A DNA stretch of 64,000 bases, from positions 62,001-126,000 of IMG/VR virus record IMGVR_UViG_3300020183_000015; one strand, 5' to 3'. The notes under the pieces are model-generated. The model was not told the DNA's origin, ran no database searches, and saw only the letters and a program-made list of their open reading frames with translations. Positions within the stretch are counted from its first letter, which is position 1; the number at the start of each line of letters is the position of its first letter. This document shows, piece by piece, positions 45,308 through 54,831 of the stretch. This DNA comes from a virus. The translations under genes and the position numbers were made by a program.

Positions 45308-47374
45308 ATGGAAGATTGTTATATTTTATATTCTTGTGACAGGACTGAACAACCAGTAATCTCCAATGACGCCCAACTTAGTGGATATGTTGGAAATTTT
45401 GTTGCGGTTAGATTATTAGACCCAATAAATGTTCCAACAAAGTGTTATTTTGTTTTTTATTTGGGAGGATTAGATTGCCCTCCTACCTCAACCATAGCTT
45501 TAGAACCTGATATTATATGTGATTGTTCGAATTTATGTTATTTTGTTAAATACGGAACTAAATTTCAAACAACAACATACATCGATTCAAAAAACGATTT
45601 AATACTAAGAGATTTTACCACAGGTAAAACACAAAATTTTTGTTCAAAAATATATCCCGTTTTTGAAATTTCAGGTGATACACAAGTAACCGTAAAAAGT
45701 GCTTGTATTGGAGACAGTTGTCCTGCAAGTTTAGCAACCGTTAAAAACGTAAATGAATGTGACGTACTAACAATATTTCCAATGGGTGTTGATTGTATTG
45801 TTATTAATCCAAAATCGCAAGTTAGTTTTGATGGGTCTGCTCAATTAGCAATAACAGGAGGAACTCCACCTTACACAATAGAATGGGAGATAGGTAGTTT
45901 TGCTCCGGCACTAACAAACTTACCGCCAGGAGAATATAACGCAACCGTATCTGATTATTATGGTGATTTTGTAATTGACACAACATGTGTTCTAACAGCA
46001 GAAACAATCTACTATTCAGGAATGTGTTTTGTGTTAGACGGAGGAAAAGGTCAACCTGATCAATACTTTACCGTAGAATCTTCAGGTGTAGAAAATGGTA
46101 AACCAAGTTATGTAATATCAACACCACTTTTATCTTATGGTGTTGTATTTTGGGATGAGGCACAAGGAATTTGGGTGTTCTGTTTAAATTATAGTTGTGG
46201 TAACAGTACATATTACAACTACTTGGATAATAACTACGGGGACTATCCCTCAACTTACGGTACGTTTTATTGGTCGGCAGGGACAAACACAACACATAAA
46301 ATAATAGATTCTTATTTAGGACCTTGTGAACCCCCTGTAACACCTGTTTCTTACGGTCCTCTTTGCGCATTTTACCTTTTAAACACAAATGATCCTGAAA
46401 ACCCTTATACGGAAGTTTTTGTTACACTATATTATAACGGTCAAGTTAACGGACAAGCCAGTTGGCAGTCTACCGGTACAACATATGACATATATTGGAA
46501 CACAGGTTCTACACCAAACCAATGGGTTCTTACTGGATATGGCGGCACACCATCAAGTTTGGTGGCAAGTAATAATTCAGCAACACCACCTTTATCGAAT
46601 TGGTTAGTTTACGGTGACCCATCTATTGACACTATAAGCGTTTTTTCTGGGGTTTGTTCTAACACAACGACTGTTGGATTTACTGTACAAACAAACGACG
46701 CACAATGTAATTTAGGTGGAGGTAGTATTATGATAAACGCTTACGGAGGGACCCCACCTTATCTATATTCAATAGACGGAGGATTAAATTTTTATGGAAG
46801 TCCATATTTTCCAAACCTATTGGGTGGAACTTACTTAGTACAAGTTTCAGACATAAATGGAGTTAGTTCACAATCATCTGTGACCGTCGCAATATTGAAT
46901 TCAACAGTTTATCAATTAGCCTTTGGATTCAGTTTGGCAACTAACAGTTTTACAATAGCAACACCACCGTTACCTCCAGGAGTTACAATCTCTTTTCAAG
47001 TGGCACATACAAATGTATTTAATTATTCACCAAACACGTTACAAACAAGTCCAACACCACCATCATATAATAACATAGCAACCTTGATTGGTATTGGTCC
47101 TTTGGCTTTATATCAAACAATAAACAGTTTCCAAAACATTGGTGGTCCTTGTACTTCGGTATTCACACCACTAATACAAAATCAGTCGAATAGTGCTTAT
47201 TTTGCCAACCTCACATTGCCGGGGTCACAAACAATAAACGGAACAGTAACAAATACAATAGTAAACCCACCAACTGGGGATTGTGAAAATGCATCGGGAA
47301 GTTACAACATTCAAATAATTAACTTACAAATCAATAATTGTACTTGTTGTGAAGTCGAATTATTTGGAATTTAA
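45308..47374 (+). CDS. Tail fibre protein with SprB-like repeats
   Basis: The 688-residue protein has at least two SprB-like modules: one around GGTPPYTIEWE with LPPGEYNATVSDYYG (about residues 175-220), another around GGTPPYLYSIDGG with GGTYLVQVSDINGV (about 475-525). Many cysteines and Asn/Thr-rich linkers lie between. The C-terminus ends in a CTCCEVELFGI segment. No chaperone-type autocleavage domain is seen. It is probably part of the host-recognition apparatus along with the neighbouring fibres. A single octamer motif lies immediately upstream. Confidence 0.62.
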   Translation: MEDCYILYSCDRTEQPVISNDAQLSGYVGNFVAVRLLDPINVPTKCYFVFYLGGLDCPPTSTIALEPDIICDCSNLCYFVKYGTKFQTTTYIDSKNDLILRDFTTGKTQNFCSKIYPVFEISGDTQVTVKSACIGDSCPASLATVKNVNECDVLTIFPMGVDCIVINPKSQVSFDGSAQLAITGGTPPYTIEWEIGSFAPALTNLPPGEYNATVSDYYGDFVIDTTCVLTAETIYYSGMCFVLDGGKGQPDQYFTVESSGVENGKPSYVISTPLLSYGVVFWDEAQGIWVFCLNYSCGNSTYYNYLDNNYGDYPSTYGTFYWSAGTNTTHKIIDSYLGPCEPPVTPVSYGPLCAFYLLNTNDPENPYTEVFVTLYYNGQVNGQASWQSTGTTYDIYWNTGSTPNQWVLTGYGGTPSSLVASNNSATPPLSNWLVYGDPSIDTISVFSGVCSNTTTVGFTVQTNDAQCNLGGGSIMINAYGGTPPYLYSIDGGLNFYGSPYFPNLLGGTYLVQVSDINGVSSQSSVTVAILNSTVYQLAFGFSLATNSFTIATPPLPPGVTISFQVAHTNVFNYSPNTLQTSPTPPSYNNIATLIGIGPLALYQTINSFQNIGGPCTSVFTPLIQNQSNSAYFANLTLPGSQTINGTVTNTIVNPPTGDCENASGSYNIQIINLQINNCTCCEVELFGI

Positions 47375-47384
47375 TAAAAACAAA

Positions 47385-47392
47385 TATTTATA
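47385..47392 (+). promoter_or_regulatory. TATTTATA motif before the 1115-residue fibre gene
   Basis: Octamer 14 bases upstream of the ATG at 47399, in a 24-base gap. Confidence 0.45.
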
Positions 47393-47398
47393 AAATAA

Positions 47399-50300
47399 AT
47401 GGGATATATCATTAAAAATACTTCAGGTCTTGTGAACACAAGAATTACCGACACAGGTAGACAAAAACTATCTCAAGGTAATTTTAAAATTTCATATTTC
47501 CAAGTTGGGGATAGTGAAGTGTCTTATGATAAATTACCCAACTCATACAATCAAGCAAATAGTTTTGTTTTAGAACCTCAGTTTAACGCACAAAACAGTT
47601 CAGGAGCTCCACAATCAAATAAACAATATGTTAAATATCCATATTTGGTTGATCAAGGTGAAACAAACACCTACGGAATACCTTTTATGGACTCAGCAAT
47701 AGAATCTGTATACAACAGAGCAGCAATGAGGGGATTTTTTGATGGAATTACCACAGGAACAACAATAAATTGGAGGGTTTTAACCGGTGATTACTATGTT
47801 GTTACGGCAAACTACGAAGTCCCAATGAATCAATTTGTTGGCGATAACAAAATTTTATTGGAGTATTCACCTTGTAACGGTCAAAACACAAGAAAACCAA
47901 GTGTTGGTGATTTCATAACCATATTCTACGATGGGAATGGATGTAGTAATTGTTATTGTGAAAATGTTCCAACCCCAACACCAACAACATCACCAAACTC
48001 AACAGGAGTACCAGTTACACCAACCCCAACACCAAGTGCAACTGTCGGAACTATAAATTGCGCAAGCCCAACCCCGACACCTACACCAACTCATACTCCT
48101 TGTCTTAGCCCAACTCCACAACCTGCGTGTCCACCAACACCTCTTCCTGAGTGTTATATGTCGATGAACAGTTGTTATCTAATTTTGACTTATAGAATTA
48201 TTGATGTTTGTGATAATTTAATAACTCTTGATAGGAACACACCTGACTATTGTGAAATATCTCCTGATTGTTGTGCAAGAGTTATTATTTATCCACCAAA
48301 TATGACCACTCAATACGATAGTTATACCCCAAGACCACATTGGGCAGATAACGTTATTGATTTTGAATCTGTTTGTGATCTTGACCAATTCAATGTTAAG
48401 ATTTGGAATATGAATATTCCTTGGACTGAAAATCCAGCTGGATTAATATCAACACAGTATAAAGGATATCAGGACTTTGGATCTATAAATTATATTGGAA
48501 GTAAAGAATATTTTGGGTACAATAGTTCTAGTGGACAGACATCAACAGATCCTGTTTACTATTTCAATTCTTTTAGTGAAAAAATTATAGTAACACCTGA
48601 AGAACAAAAGGCGATTGCAATAATTCACTATACAAATCAAACTATTGATTTCTTCTACGGTGAAAAATTTGCACTAGAACCATACGACCCAACAAACCCG
48701 TTAGACACCATCGGTCAAGCTAGAAACTTCAAACTACACGTTCCATGGTTGATGTGGCACAAAAATAGAGAATGTTGTTTTGGTGTAACATTTTGGGTAG
48801 ATCCTCCTGGATTTGATGGAAAAGACTTGTTTCAAGTACAGTATATCAAATCAACAAAAAATTCTGATATGAATGAACCGGGATTGAGATATTACAATCT
48901 ATGGGACACGTATCCAAATGCAAACGGAATTCCAAATAGAGTCGGTAAAGTTTTTCCTGACTCACACATAGTGGTTATTGATGATGAAGAATTGGTTGCC
49001 GCGATGTCATATAAGTCAAACAGAAACTTTACATTACCTGCACCTCAACTTTCTTTAATTACACCTAATATATGTGACACAACAACCTCATTGAATGGTG
49101 TTTTGTCTAGCCATACCGAAACAATGTACATTACCTATCAATTGGAAAACGATTATTGTTTTACAAATTGGTTACATAGTAATTATTACTCAAAGATTGT
49201 CGGAAACAATAATATATGTACTCCTGATGTTAGTAAAAACGTAGCAATTAGATTTGGTCCTGAGTTTCCATGTTTGAATCAACCAGGGTATACACCAACA
49301 ACAACTACTACAACATTCCCAACCACAACTACTACAACAACAGTTAATCCACCATGTTGGGAGAATGGATTCAAATTTACATTTTTATTTGGAAGTAATG
49401 TTGTTGAGTTGTTTTTACAAAACACAGGTTCGTATCTAAATGGTCAACCAATATTTAGTGCAACTTTAGGGACTCATGCACTGAACGTTTATTGGAATGG
49501 ATTGGCTTGGATAATAATAGCGGTGGATAGTCCTGAAATTGAAACAATTCTTTTTACAACAATTGACCCAATTGGAGGATTTGATACAAATGTGACAGGA
49601 GGTGTTTTACAAGTTTCAGGCTATACAAGTTGTGGAAATGATAACACAATTTGTGCTACTATTTGTCAAATTGCTGGATCATGTTACAATGACACTTTTG
49701 TTCCTATTAATAGTGGAGGCACAACAGTTTATCTTTCTTTTACAACAAATTCACAAATATATTATAATCAAATCGCAGGAGATTGGGTGATGGAAATTGC
49801 AGGAACTGTGGAAGGAAAATTAATCGGTTTATCGCCCAATGATATACCAATAGGATCGTACATAACAAGTACATACGATTCGATTTCAACAACCCCTGGA
49901 AGTTGTCCACTTACTTGTAATTGTGTGAACTTTAGTGCTCAAACAACCACACAGGTTAATTATTTGGAGTGTAACGGAGTGTTATCTTTTATTACACTCC
50001 AAGTCGGAGACCAAATGGATGTTTGTGTTGCAAACAACATATTTAATTTGGGTCCGGGATCAGTGGTTGTTAATCATTGTACACTTCCTTGCCCAACACC
50101 AATCATGATGTCTAGTATGTCAAACATGTCATTACAAAACACTGTACAGAATTTTACTTCGTTAAATCAAAATTTTAACGTCAATCAAGTTACAACTACA
50201 ACAACAGCATGTCCAGTTTGTAATATTGAAAATGGTTTTTGGGCTACAAAATTTAAAGTTTTAGCACAAAAAGTAGTGACAGGAGAAAGACCAGATCCTG

Positions 50301-50746
50301 CAAAATGGAAAGTCATCGACTTCACAACTAAAATAGAATCTCAATTTATAAATGGTTATGTTACCGAAAAATCACTTACAGGAACAACCTTTATAATTAC
50401 ACCCGATAATTATGATTCGGCACCATACTATAAATTGAACAACTACATAAATTTAGTTCCTATTTCAGAAACAGGACCAACATTGAATTTTGGAGATGAG
50501 TATTACTTTTACGGGAATATCGAAACCGACATCCAGGCAACAATTTATGAAATGAAATATAAAATCAATTTGGGACAAACTGAGTTTTTAATCTCACAAA
50601 ACCCAAGTTGGTCGACAGCTAAACAGCCTTACATTACTGAAATTGGATTGTTTGACGATCAAAAAGACTTGTTAGTAATTTCTAAATTACAGTCACCCAC
50701 ATTAAGACAAGGAATCCAACAATACGTGGTAAAATTAGATTTGTAG
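47399..50746 (+). CDS. Large tail fibre with Pro/Thr linkers
   Basis: The 1115-residue protein begins with an attachment-like domain (GLVNTRITDTGRQKLSQGNF, then FQVGDSEVSYDKL). It then has a Pro/Thr linker of repeated TPTP units (about residues 190-243), globular beta domains, a second linker of Thr runs (about 631-648), further Cys-rich beta domains and a third short Thr run near 933. The end, EIGLFDDQKDLLVISKLQ, resembles the terminal domain of phage fibre or collar proteins that project at the baseplate. Low-complexity linkers like these are typical of extended adhesins and may be glycosylated (inference). Confidence 0.68.
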   Translation: MGYIIKNTSGLVNTRITDTGRQKLSQGNFKISYFQVGDSEVSYDKLPNSYNQANSFVLEPQFNAQNSSGAPQSNKQYVKYPYLVDQGETNTYGIPFMDSAIESVYNRAAMRGFFDGITTGTTINWRVLTGDYYVVTANYEVPMNQFVGDNKILLEYSPCNGQNTRKPSVGDFITIFYDGNGCSNCYCENVPTPTPTTSPNSTGVPVTPTPTPSATVGTINCASPTPTPTPTHTPCLSPTPQPACPPTPLPECYMSMNSCYLILTYRIIDVCDNLITLDRNTPDYCEISPDCCARVIIYPPNMTTQYDSYTPRPHWADNVIDFESVCDLDQFNVKIWNMNIPWTENPAGLISTQYKGYQDFGSINYIGSKEYFGYNSSSGQTSTDPVYYFNSFSEKIIVTPEEQKAIAIIHYTNQTIDFFYGEKFALEPYDPTNPLDTIGQARNFKLHVPWLMWHKNRECCFGVTFWVDPPGFDGKDLFQVQYIKSTKNSDMNEPGLRYYNLWDTYPNANGIPNRVGKVFPDSHIVVIDDEELVAAMSYKSNRNFTLPAPQLSLITPNICDTTTSLNGVLSSHTETMYITYQLENDYCFTNWLHSNYYSKIVGNNNICTPDVSKNVAIRFGPEFPCLNQPGYTPTTTTTTFPTTTTTTTVNPPCWENGFKFTFLFGSNVVELFLQNTGSYLNGQPIFSATLGTHALNVYWNGLAWIIIAVDSPEIETILFTTIDPIGGFDTNVTGGVLQVSGYTSCGNDNTICATICQIAGSCYNDTFVPINSGGTTVYLSFTTNSQIYYNQIAGDWVMEIAGTVEGKLIGLSPNDIPIGSYITSTYDSISTTPGSCPLTCNCVNFSAQTTTQVNYLECNGVLSFITLQVGDQMDVCVANNIFNLGPGSVVVNHCTLPCPTPIMMSSMSNMSLQNTVQNFTSLNQNFNVNQVTTTTTACPVCNIENGFWATKFKVLAQKVVTGERPDPAKWKVIDFTTKIESQFINGYVTEKSLTGTTFIITPDNYDSAPYYKLNNYINLVPISETGPTLNFGDEYYFYGNIETDIQATIYEMKYKINLGQTEFLISQNPSWSTAKQPYITEIGLFDDQKDLLVISKLQSPTLRQGIQQYVVKLDL
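47967..48141 (+). repeat. Pro/Thr-coding low-complexity repeat
   Basis: Tandem CCAACA/CCAACC-type units encode TPTPTP-like stretches in the large fibre gene. Similar units occur on the opposite strand in the 725-residue fibre gene, so the two are inverted relative to each other. Confidence 0.75.
49287..49347 (+). repeat. Thr-coding ACA/ACT repeat
   Basis: Runs of ACA/ACT/ACC codons encode two blocks of six to seven threonines separated by FP, forming a second linker in the large fibre. Confidence 0.75.
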
Positions 50747-50798
50747 TCGAAAACCTTCAAATTTCAAAAAATTATCTTATTATCTTAATAAAAAAAAT

Positions 50799-51401
50799 AT
50801 GACCAAGAATTTGAAAAACTCACCAAAAGTTTTGGGTTTGGATATATCCACCAAAACGATAGGATGGGCCTTGTTTGACATCCGATCTCAAGATCTTTTG
50901 GAACTCACACACATATCCCCAAGACCTAAAAATACGGATGATGATAAACTAAAAGAATTAATTCTTAAGTCTGAAATATTTGCAGAAAAGCTTAAACTAT
51001 ACAAAGATTTAGGTATTGTAAGAGTTGTAATTGAGGAACCACTATTAAACTCGAATAATATTTATACAATACAAACATTACTTAGATTTAATAGTTTTGT
51101 TTTTAAGGAAATCTATAATATTTTGGAAATTGTACCCGAATTTATCTCAACTTATAACTCAAGAAAGTTTGCCTTCCCCGAATTAGTTCAAGAAAATGAA
51201 AAAAAAAAGTTTGTCCTTTTTGGAGGATTACCCAAAGACATTGACAAAAAAATGATCATTTGGGAAAAGGTTGCTAAAAGAGAACCTCAAATCACTTGGC
51301 ATTATACAAGAAACAATACTTTGAAAAAGGAAAACTTTGACCAAACAGATGCCTATACTTCTGTGTTAGGGTTAATGAGATCAAAAGGAATTTGGAAATA
51401 A
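50799..51401 (+). CDS. RuvC-like Holliday junction resolvase-type nuclease
   Basis: The 200-residue protein has the RNase H-fold catalytic pattern. Strand 1 is VLGLDISTKTIGW (D15), a second acidic pair is VVIEEPLL (E79/E80), and the C-terminal helix is FDQTDAYTSVLGL (D181 and D184). This matches RuvC-type resolvases, which cut four-way DNA junctions. T4 uses the unrelated endonuclease VII for this step, so this may be the substitute that debranches DNA before packaging (inference). It stands between two fibre genes and converges with the minus-strand fibre gene. The leader is A-rich and lacks the octamer motif. Confidence 0.72.
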   Translation: MTKNLKNSPKVLGLDISTKTIGWALFDIRSQDLLELTHISPRPKNTDDDKLKELILKSEIFAEKLKLYKDLGIVRVVIEEPLLNSNNIYTIQTLLRFNSFVFKEIYNILEIVPEFISTYNSRKFAFPELVQENEKKKFVLFGGLPKDIDKKMIIWEKVAKREPQITWHYTRNNTLKKENFDQTDAYTSVLGLMRSKGIWK

Positions 51402-51450
51402 TATCTTCTGAAATAACAATAATTTAAAACATCCTACAAATGAAGATATT
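51400..51450. terminator. Possible bidirectional terminator between convergent genes
   Basis: Perfect nine-base inverted repeat AATATCTTC (51400-51408) and GAAGATATT (51442-51450) with a 33-base loop, followed by T-rich sequence on the plus strand. The loop is long for a classical terminator, so the call rests mainly on its place between two converging genes. Confidence 0.35.
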
Positions 51451-51451
51451 T

Positions 51452-53629
51452 TTATGCAATCACGTCAAATCCACATATATCAAACTTAATACCACCTAAA
51501 GCGTAGGATAATTGGTTTGATGATAATGTTAATGAATTGAAACCTGATGGAGTATAAATTGTAAAAATACCGCTTCCACTATGATATGGTAAAGAAGAAT
51601 TACCAATACAACCTGATAATGGAAACGCCTCAACTGATTGGCCAACTATCTGATAACAACAAGCGTCACACTCAGTAACCGTCATCTGAGGTTGTCCATT
51701 ATTAACACTGAATTGAACGGATTCTGTTGAAACTAAAACTCCTGTTGCGGTGTCAATTTTAAACGTATAGTCAAAAAGTCTTATTCTTACGTTGTTTACT
51801 AAACCATTGAATGTTACTGTATAACTCCAATTACCTAATAGAGTGGCACCTCCTTGAATTAAATCGGTTACAGTGATTGTTTGACTGTAACACGCTGGAG
51901 AAAACGTCTGAGGTCCAGTAAAGGTTATATCGCCAAATCCTGTTCCAGCCAATGTTATACCGTTAATAACTAAAGACTGACCAATTCTAGGAAGTGGACC
52001 ACCAATTGGACAACAATCCTCAACACAATTTTGATCAACAAAACTTATGACAAGAGCAGTAGAATTACTAATTGGAGAAAACGAAGAACACCAGTAAGAA
52101 TCACCAGGGGTTGCGGCAACGTCTATAACATTACCATTACAATCACCAACCTGAACTTCTTGATTAACAGGACCATTGTTTGTAATTAACCAAGTTGATG
52201 TTATACATTGGTTAGGGGTTGGTGTTGGTGTTGGCATAGGTGTTGGGGTCATAGACGGACAAATTGTAGGTAATTCAATTGTGTTGAATGACGCAAAACT
52301 TAGTAAACAATTAATTGCCGTACAATCGTTAGGGTATCCACAAGTCACATCAACCCAATCACCGACTGCTCCAATAGGGGTTATTGTGTCAAATGGTAGA
52401 TATGAACCTATTAAGTTTGTTGTTGTTTCTTCTGCAACCCACCTAACGTTAATTGGGTCCCAATAAATTGAATACACATATGTATTATTAAGTGGTAAAT
52501 TAGGGTAAGTCCAAGTATATGAAGGTCTTCCATTAATTATTGGACCTGCATTTACTTGTTCAGAACCACATTCAGAATTAACAACTAAACAATTGTAAAC
52601 TGGTATAGGTGTTTCTTCAGGACAATACAGACAAGCTCCCGAAGCAGAATCACCAACAACCAAAATAATCTGAATGTTATCGATACCACTTAAGTTTTGA
52701 ACAAGACCTTCAAAAATAGCACAAGTTTTAGTACCATTTATTACAACTTGGTAAACAAATCCTTCAGATAATTGATTGTTATAAGGATCTAAAACAGATT
52801 CTGTTGTGTAATAATCAAAACCTGTAAAACAATCTTTGAATTTTTTACTATCACCACAAATGATTTTTTCTGACACTCCATTAAAAATTGCACTCCCACT
52901 AAAAATACAAGGTCTAATAATTGTTGGTGATTGTGTTGGTGTTGGTGTAGGTGTTGTCGATGGACTTGGCGTCACTTTAATTCCTGAAATAGTTGCCGAA
53001 TACCCACCACACGGATTAGTTTGTGTTGGTGTAGGAGTTGGTGTAGGAGTCGGAGTCGATGTCGGAGATGCCTCGGGTACTGGAACAAAAAAACAATCAA
53101 AAATCGCCTCAAAATTAAAATCCTCACATGGATCTGTTGTAATTGGTGTTGTTTGACAAGCACCTGAGTAAAATAAACTACTGTCCAAATCAGGACATGG
53201 CGATGAAGACCCCATTGGACCAAAAAGATCACAAACTCCACCTAAAGATGAAGATAAACACCACTGTAAATTTGTGAGGTTATAATAAATAAAGTAAGGC
53301 CAAGTAGAACCCTCGAAATACACTTCATTATTGAATGTACCTGCGACTTCATATGTATCATCGTAAAAATTAGTTCCATCAACACAGTATTCATCCGCAC
53401 AATTACAAGAAGTAAAATACCTGAAACCACCCAAATAATAAAAGGCAACTACACCATTTGAATAAAACCCAGTTGTCAACTCACTTGGTGCGGTACATAG
53501 CGCACTTGTATAAAGACTTTCCCCAACAGACAAACTATTACCGTAAATTGTTATACCAACAGACGCACCACAAGCATCTGTTTTGGTTGCTTGAACTGAT
53601 GACCATAAACCTAAATTACTACAGGGCAT
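51452..53629 (-). CDS. Opposite-strand tail fibre protein with Pro/Thr linkers
   Basis: The 725-residue protein on the minus strand is Cys-rich and beta-rich, with three TPTP-type linkers at about residues 190-205, 217-231 and 459-472. The modules between them have strands and paired Cys. The style resembles the plus-strand fibre at 47399, and the shared linkers suggest common ancestry or module exchange. It starts at 53629 with its ATG overlapping the stop of the small gene upstream (TAATG), so translation is coupled. It is one of only two minus-strand genes in the window. Its role is probably receptor binding, and it may be an alternative fibre. Confidence 0.65.
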   Translation of the reverse strand: MPCSNLGLWSSVQATKTDACGASVGITIYGNSLSVGESLYTSALCTAPSELTTGFYSNGVVAFYYLGGFRYFTSCNCADEYCVDGTNFYDDTYEVAGTFNNEVYFEGSTWPYFIYYNLTNLQWCLSSSLGGVCDLFGPMGSSSPCPDLDSSLFYSGACQTTPITTDPCEDFNFEAIFDCFFVPVPEASPTSTPTPTPTPTPTQTNPCGGYSATISGIKVTPSPSTTPTPTPTQSPTIIRPCIFSGSAIFNGVSEKIICGDSKKFKDCFTGFDYYTTESVLDPYNNQLSEGFVYQVVINGTKTCAIFEGLVQNLSGIDNIQIILVVGDSASGACLYCPEETPIPVYNCLVVNSECGSEQVNAGPIINGRPSYTWTYPNLPLNNTYVYSIYWDPINVRWVAEETTTNLIGSYLPFDTITPIGAVGDWVDVTCGYPNDCTAINCLLSFASFNTIELPTICPSMTPTPMPTPTPTPNQCITSTWLITNNGPVNQEVQVGDCNGNVIDVAATPGDSYWCSSFSPISNSTALVISFVDQNCVEDCCPIGGPLPRIGQSLVINGITLAGTGFGDITFTGPQTFSPACYSQTITVTDLIQGGATLLGNWSYTVTFNGLVNNVRIRLFDYTFKIDTATGVLVSTESVQFSVNNGQPQMTVTECDACCYQIVGQSVEAFPLSGCIGNSSLPYHSGSGIFTIYTPSGFNSLTLSSNQLSYALGGIKFDICGFDVIA
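52213..52258 (-). repeat. Pro/Thr-coding repeat in the minus-strand fibre
   Basis: GGTGTTGG-type units on the plus strand encode a PTPMPTPTPTP stretch on the minus strand. It is related in sequence to the repeat at 47967 but in inverted orientation. Confidence 0.7.
52921..53072 (-). repeat. Two Pro/Thr-coding repeat blocks in the minus-strand fibre
   Basis: Blocks near 52925-52975 and 53018-53072 encode TPTPTQSP and TPTPTPTPTQ linkers. They flank one small beta module, so recombination between blocks would delete or duplicate that module. Confidence 0.7.
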
Positions 53630-53850
53630 TAAAAATGTATTACTTGATTTATTACACAGCCCGCATCGTCAATAATCTTAACCACAACACTATTCAAATT
53701 ATTATATGGAAAAGGTACGTTGAAAACATAAGGTAATTGACCTGCGTTTATAGTGGAAATATAAATGCAATTTGTAAAAATTAAATTACAAACATAGATG
53801 TCGTAATTTGGTGTTCCATTTATTGTAGATATCGTAACTTGATTGGGCAT
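53629..53850 (-). CDS. Small fibre-associated protein (minus strand)
   Basis: The 73-residue protein has the same skeleton as the plus-strand protein at 44020: an early V-x-I-S-T-I-x-G, a Cys pair in VCNLIFTNC, a PYVFNVPFPY strand and IDDAGC near the end. It leads the minus-strand fibre operon and its stop overlaps the fibre start. A TATTTATC octamer lies 15 bases upstream in the correct minus-strand orientation. Duplication of the small-protein-plus-fibre unit is likely. Confidence 0.6.
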   Translation of the reverse strand: MPNQVTISTINGTPNYDIYVCNLIFTNCIYISTINAGQLPYVFNVPFPYNNLNSVVVKIIDDAGCVINQVIHF

Positions 53851-53864
53851 TAAAAGTACTTTTA

Positions 53865-53872
53865 GATAAATA
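53865..53872 (-). promoter_or_regulatory. TATTTATC motif on the minus strand
   Basis: Read on the minus strand, the octamer runs 53872 to 53865 and lies about 22 bases before the ATG at 53850. Its orientation follows the gene, supporting a directional promoter role. Confidence 0.55.
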
Positions 53873-53906
53873 TAGAATATGAAAAAAACTTGTGAAGTTG
53901 AGAAAT

Positions 53907-53914
53907 TATTTATT
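53907..53914 (+). promoter_or_regulatory. TATTTATT motif before the primase gene
   Basis: Octamer 22 bases upstream of the ATG at 53929 (28 before 53935). Together with the minus-strand copy at 53865 it forms a back-to-back pair in a 78-base divergent gap. Confidence 0.45.
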
Positions 53915-53928
53915 ATTTCCTATATTGT

Positions 53929-54831
53929 ATGTATATGGAAGAAAATGATGCTTTAGTTGAGTTGTTAGAGTCGCTTTTGGGGGATCATGGACTCCATTAC
54001 CCCAACCGAGGCCAAATCTCCTTCAATTGCCCCGTGTGTGATGACGGAAGAAACAAACACAACCTCGAAGTAAACTACATAGAAAATGTTTTCAAATGTT
54101 GGTCTTGTGGTGATAGTGAAAATACTCACGGATCTTTAACCAAACTTTTTGACAAATATGGAAATAGAAAACAAAAAAAACTTTATTCTGTTTTCAGACC
54201 AGAGACAATAGTAAAAAGAGAAAAGAAGAAAAAAACACTAAAATTACCCGAAGGATTCACCCTCTTTAAAGACTCAAGCCCCGTTTATCCCGTAAGAAGA
54301 TCTGCTAAAAATTATTTAGATAATCGGGGAATTTCCGAATATATGATCGAAAAATATCAAATTGGATTTTGCGACAAAGGAGACCACGCAGGACGTATAG
54401 TTATACCATCATATAATTCTAACGGTGAGTTAAATTATTATATTGCGAGAAGTTGGAGTCCTATGTCTAAAGCAAAATACAAAAATCCTGAGGCAGAAAA
54501 AGACAAAATAATATTTTGGGAAAGTTTAATTGATTGGACAAAAGACATTTATTTAGTAGAAGGTGCGTTTGATGGTTTGTTTTTAGATAACGCAATCCCA
54601 ATGTTAGGTAAACACATGTCAGAACTTTTATTTGAAACAATCTACAAAAAGGCTAAGGCTAACGTTATTATTTGTTTGGATGGTGATGCGTGGGAAAACG
54701 CTGTAAAACTTTACCATGAATTAAACGGTGGAGACCTATATGATAAAATTAAAATTTTGAAACTACCAATTGATCAAGATGTTTGTGATCTTAAGGGTAG
54801 AATTGATGATTACTATACTATAATAAGATAA
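53929..54831 (+). CDS. DNA primase (gp61/DnaG-like)
   Basis: The 300-residue protein has an N-terminal zinc-binding domain (C34, C37, C57, C60, in CPVC and CWSC). A Toprim-type catalytic core follows with LVEGAFDG (E211) and CLDGDAW (D251, D253). Primases synthesise the RNA starters of Okazaki fragments and work with the gp41-type helicase, which is encoded at 21486. T4 gp61 is about 340 residues. Two in-frame ATG codons (53929 and 53935) are possible starts. The stop overlaps the next start by one base. It opens a tightly packed recombination and repair cluster running to 61335. Confidence 0.85.
   Translation: MYMEENDALVELLESLLGDHGLHYPNRGQISFNCPVCDDGRNKHNLEVNYIENVFKCWSCGDSENTHGSLTKLFDKYGNRKQKKLYSVFRPETIVKREKKKKTLKLPEGFTLFKDSSPVYPVRRSAKNYLDNRGISEYMIEKYQIGFCDKGDHAGRIVIPSYNSNGELNYYIARSWSPMSKAKYKNPEAEKDKIIFWESLIDWTKDIYLVEGAFDGLFLDNAIPMLGKHMSELLFETIYKKAKANVIICLDGDAWENAVKLYHELNGGDLYDKIKILKLPIDQDVCDLKGRIDDYYTIIR

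Noticed and set aside
47967-48141. CRISPR-like repeat array
   Set aside because: Repeats are short, in frame and encode Pro/Thr codons without unique spacers.
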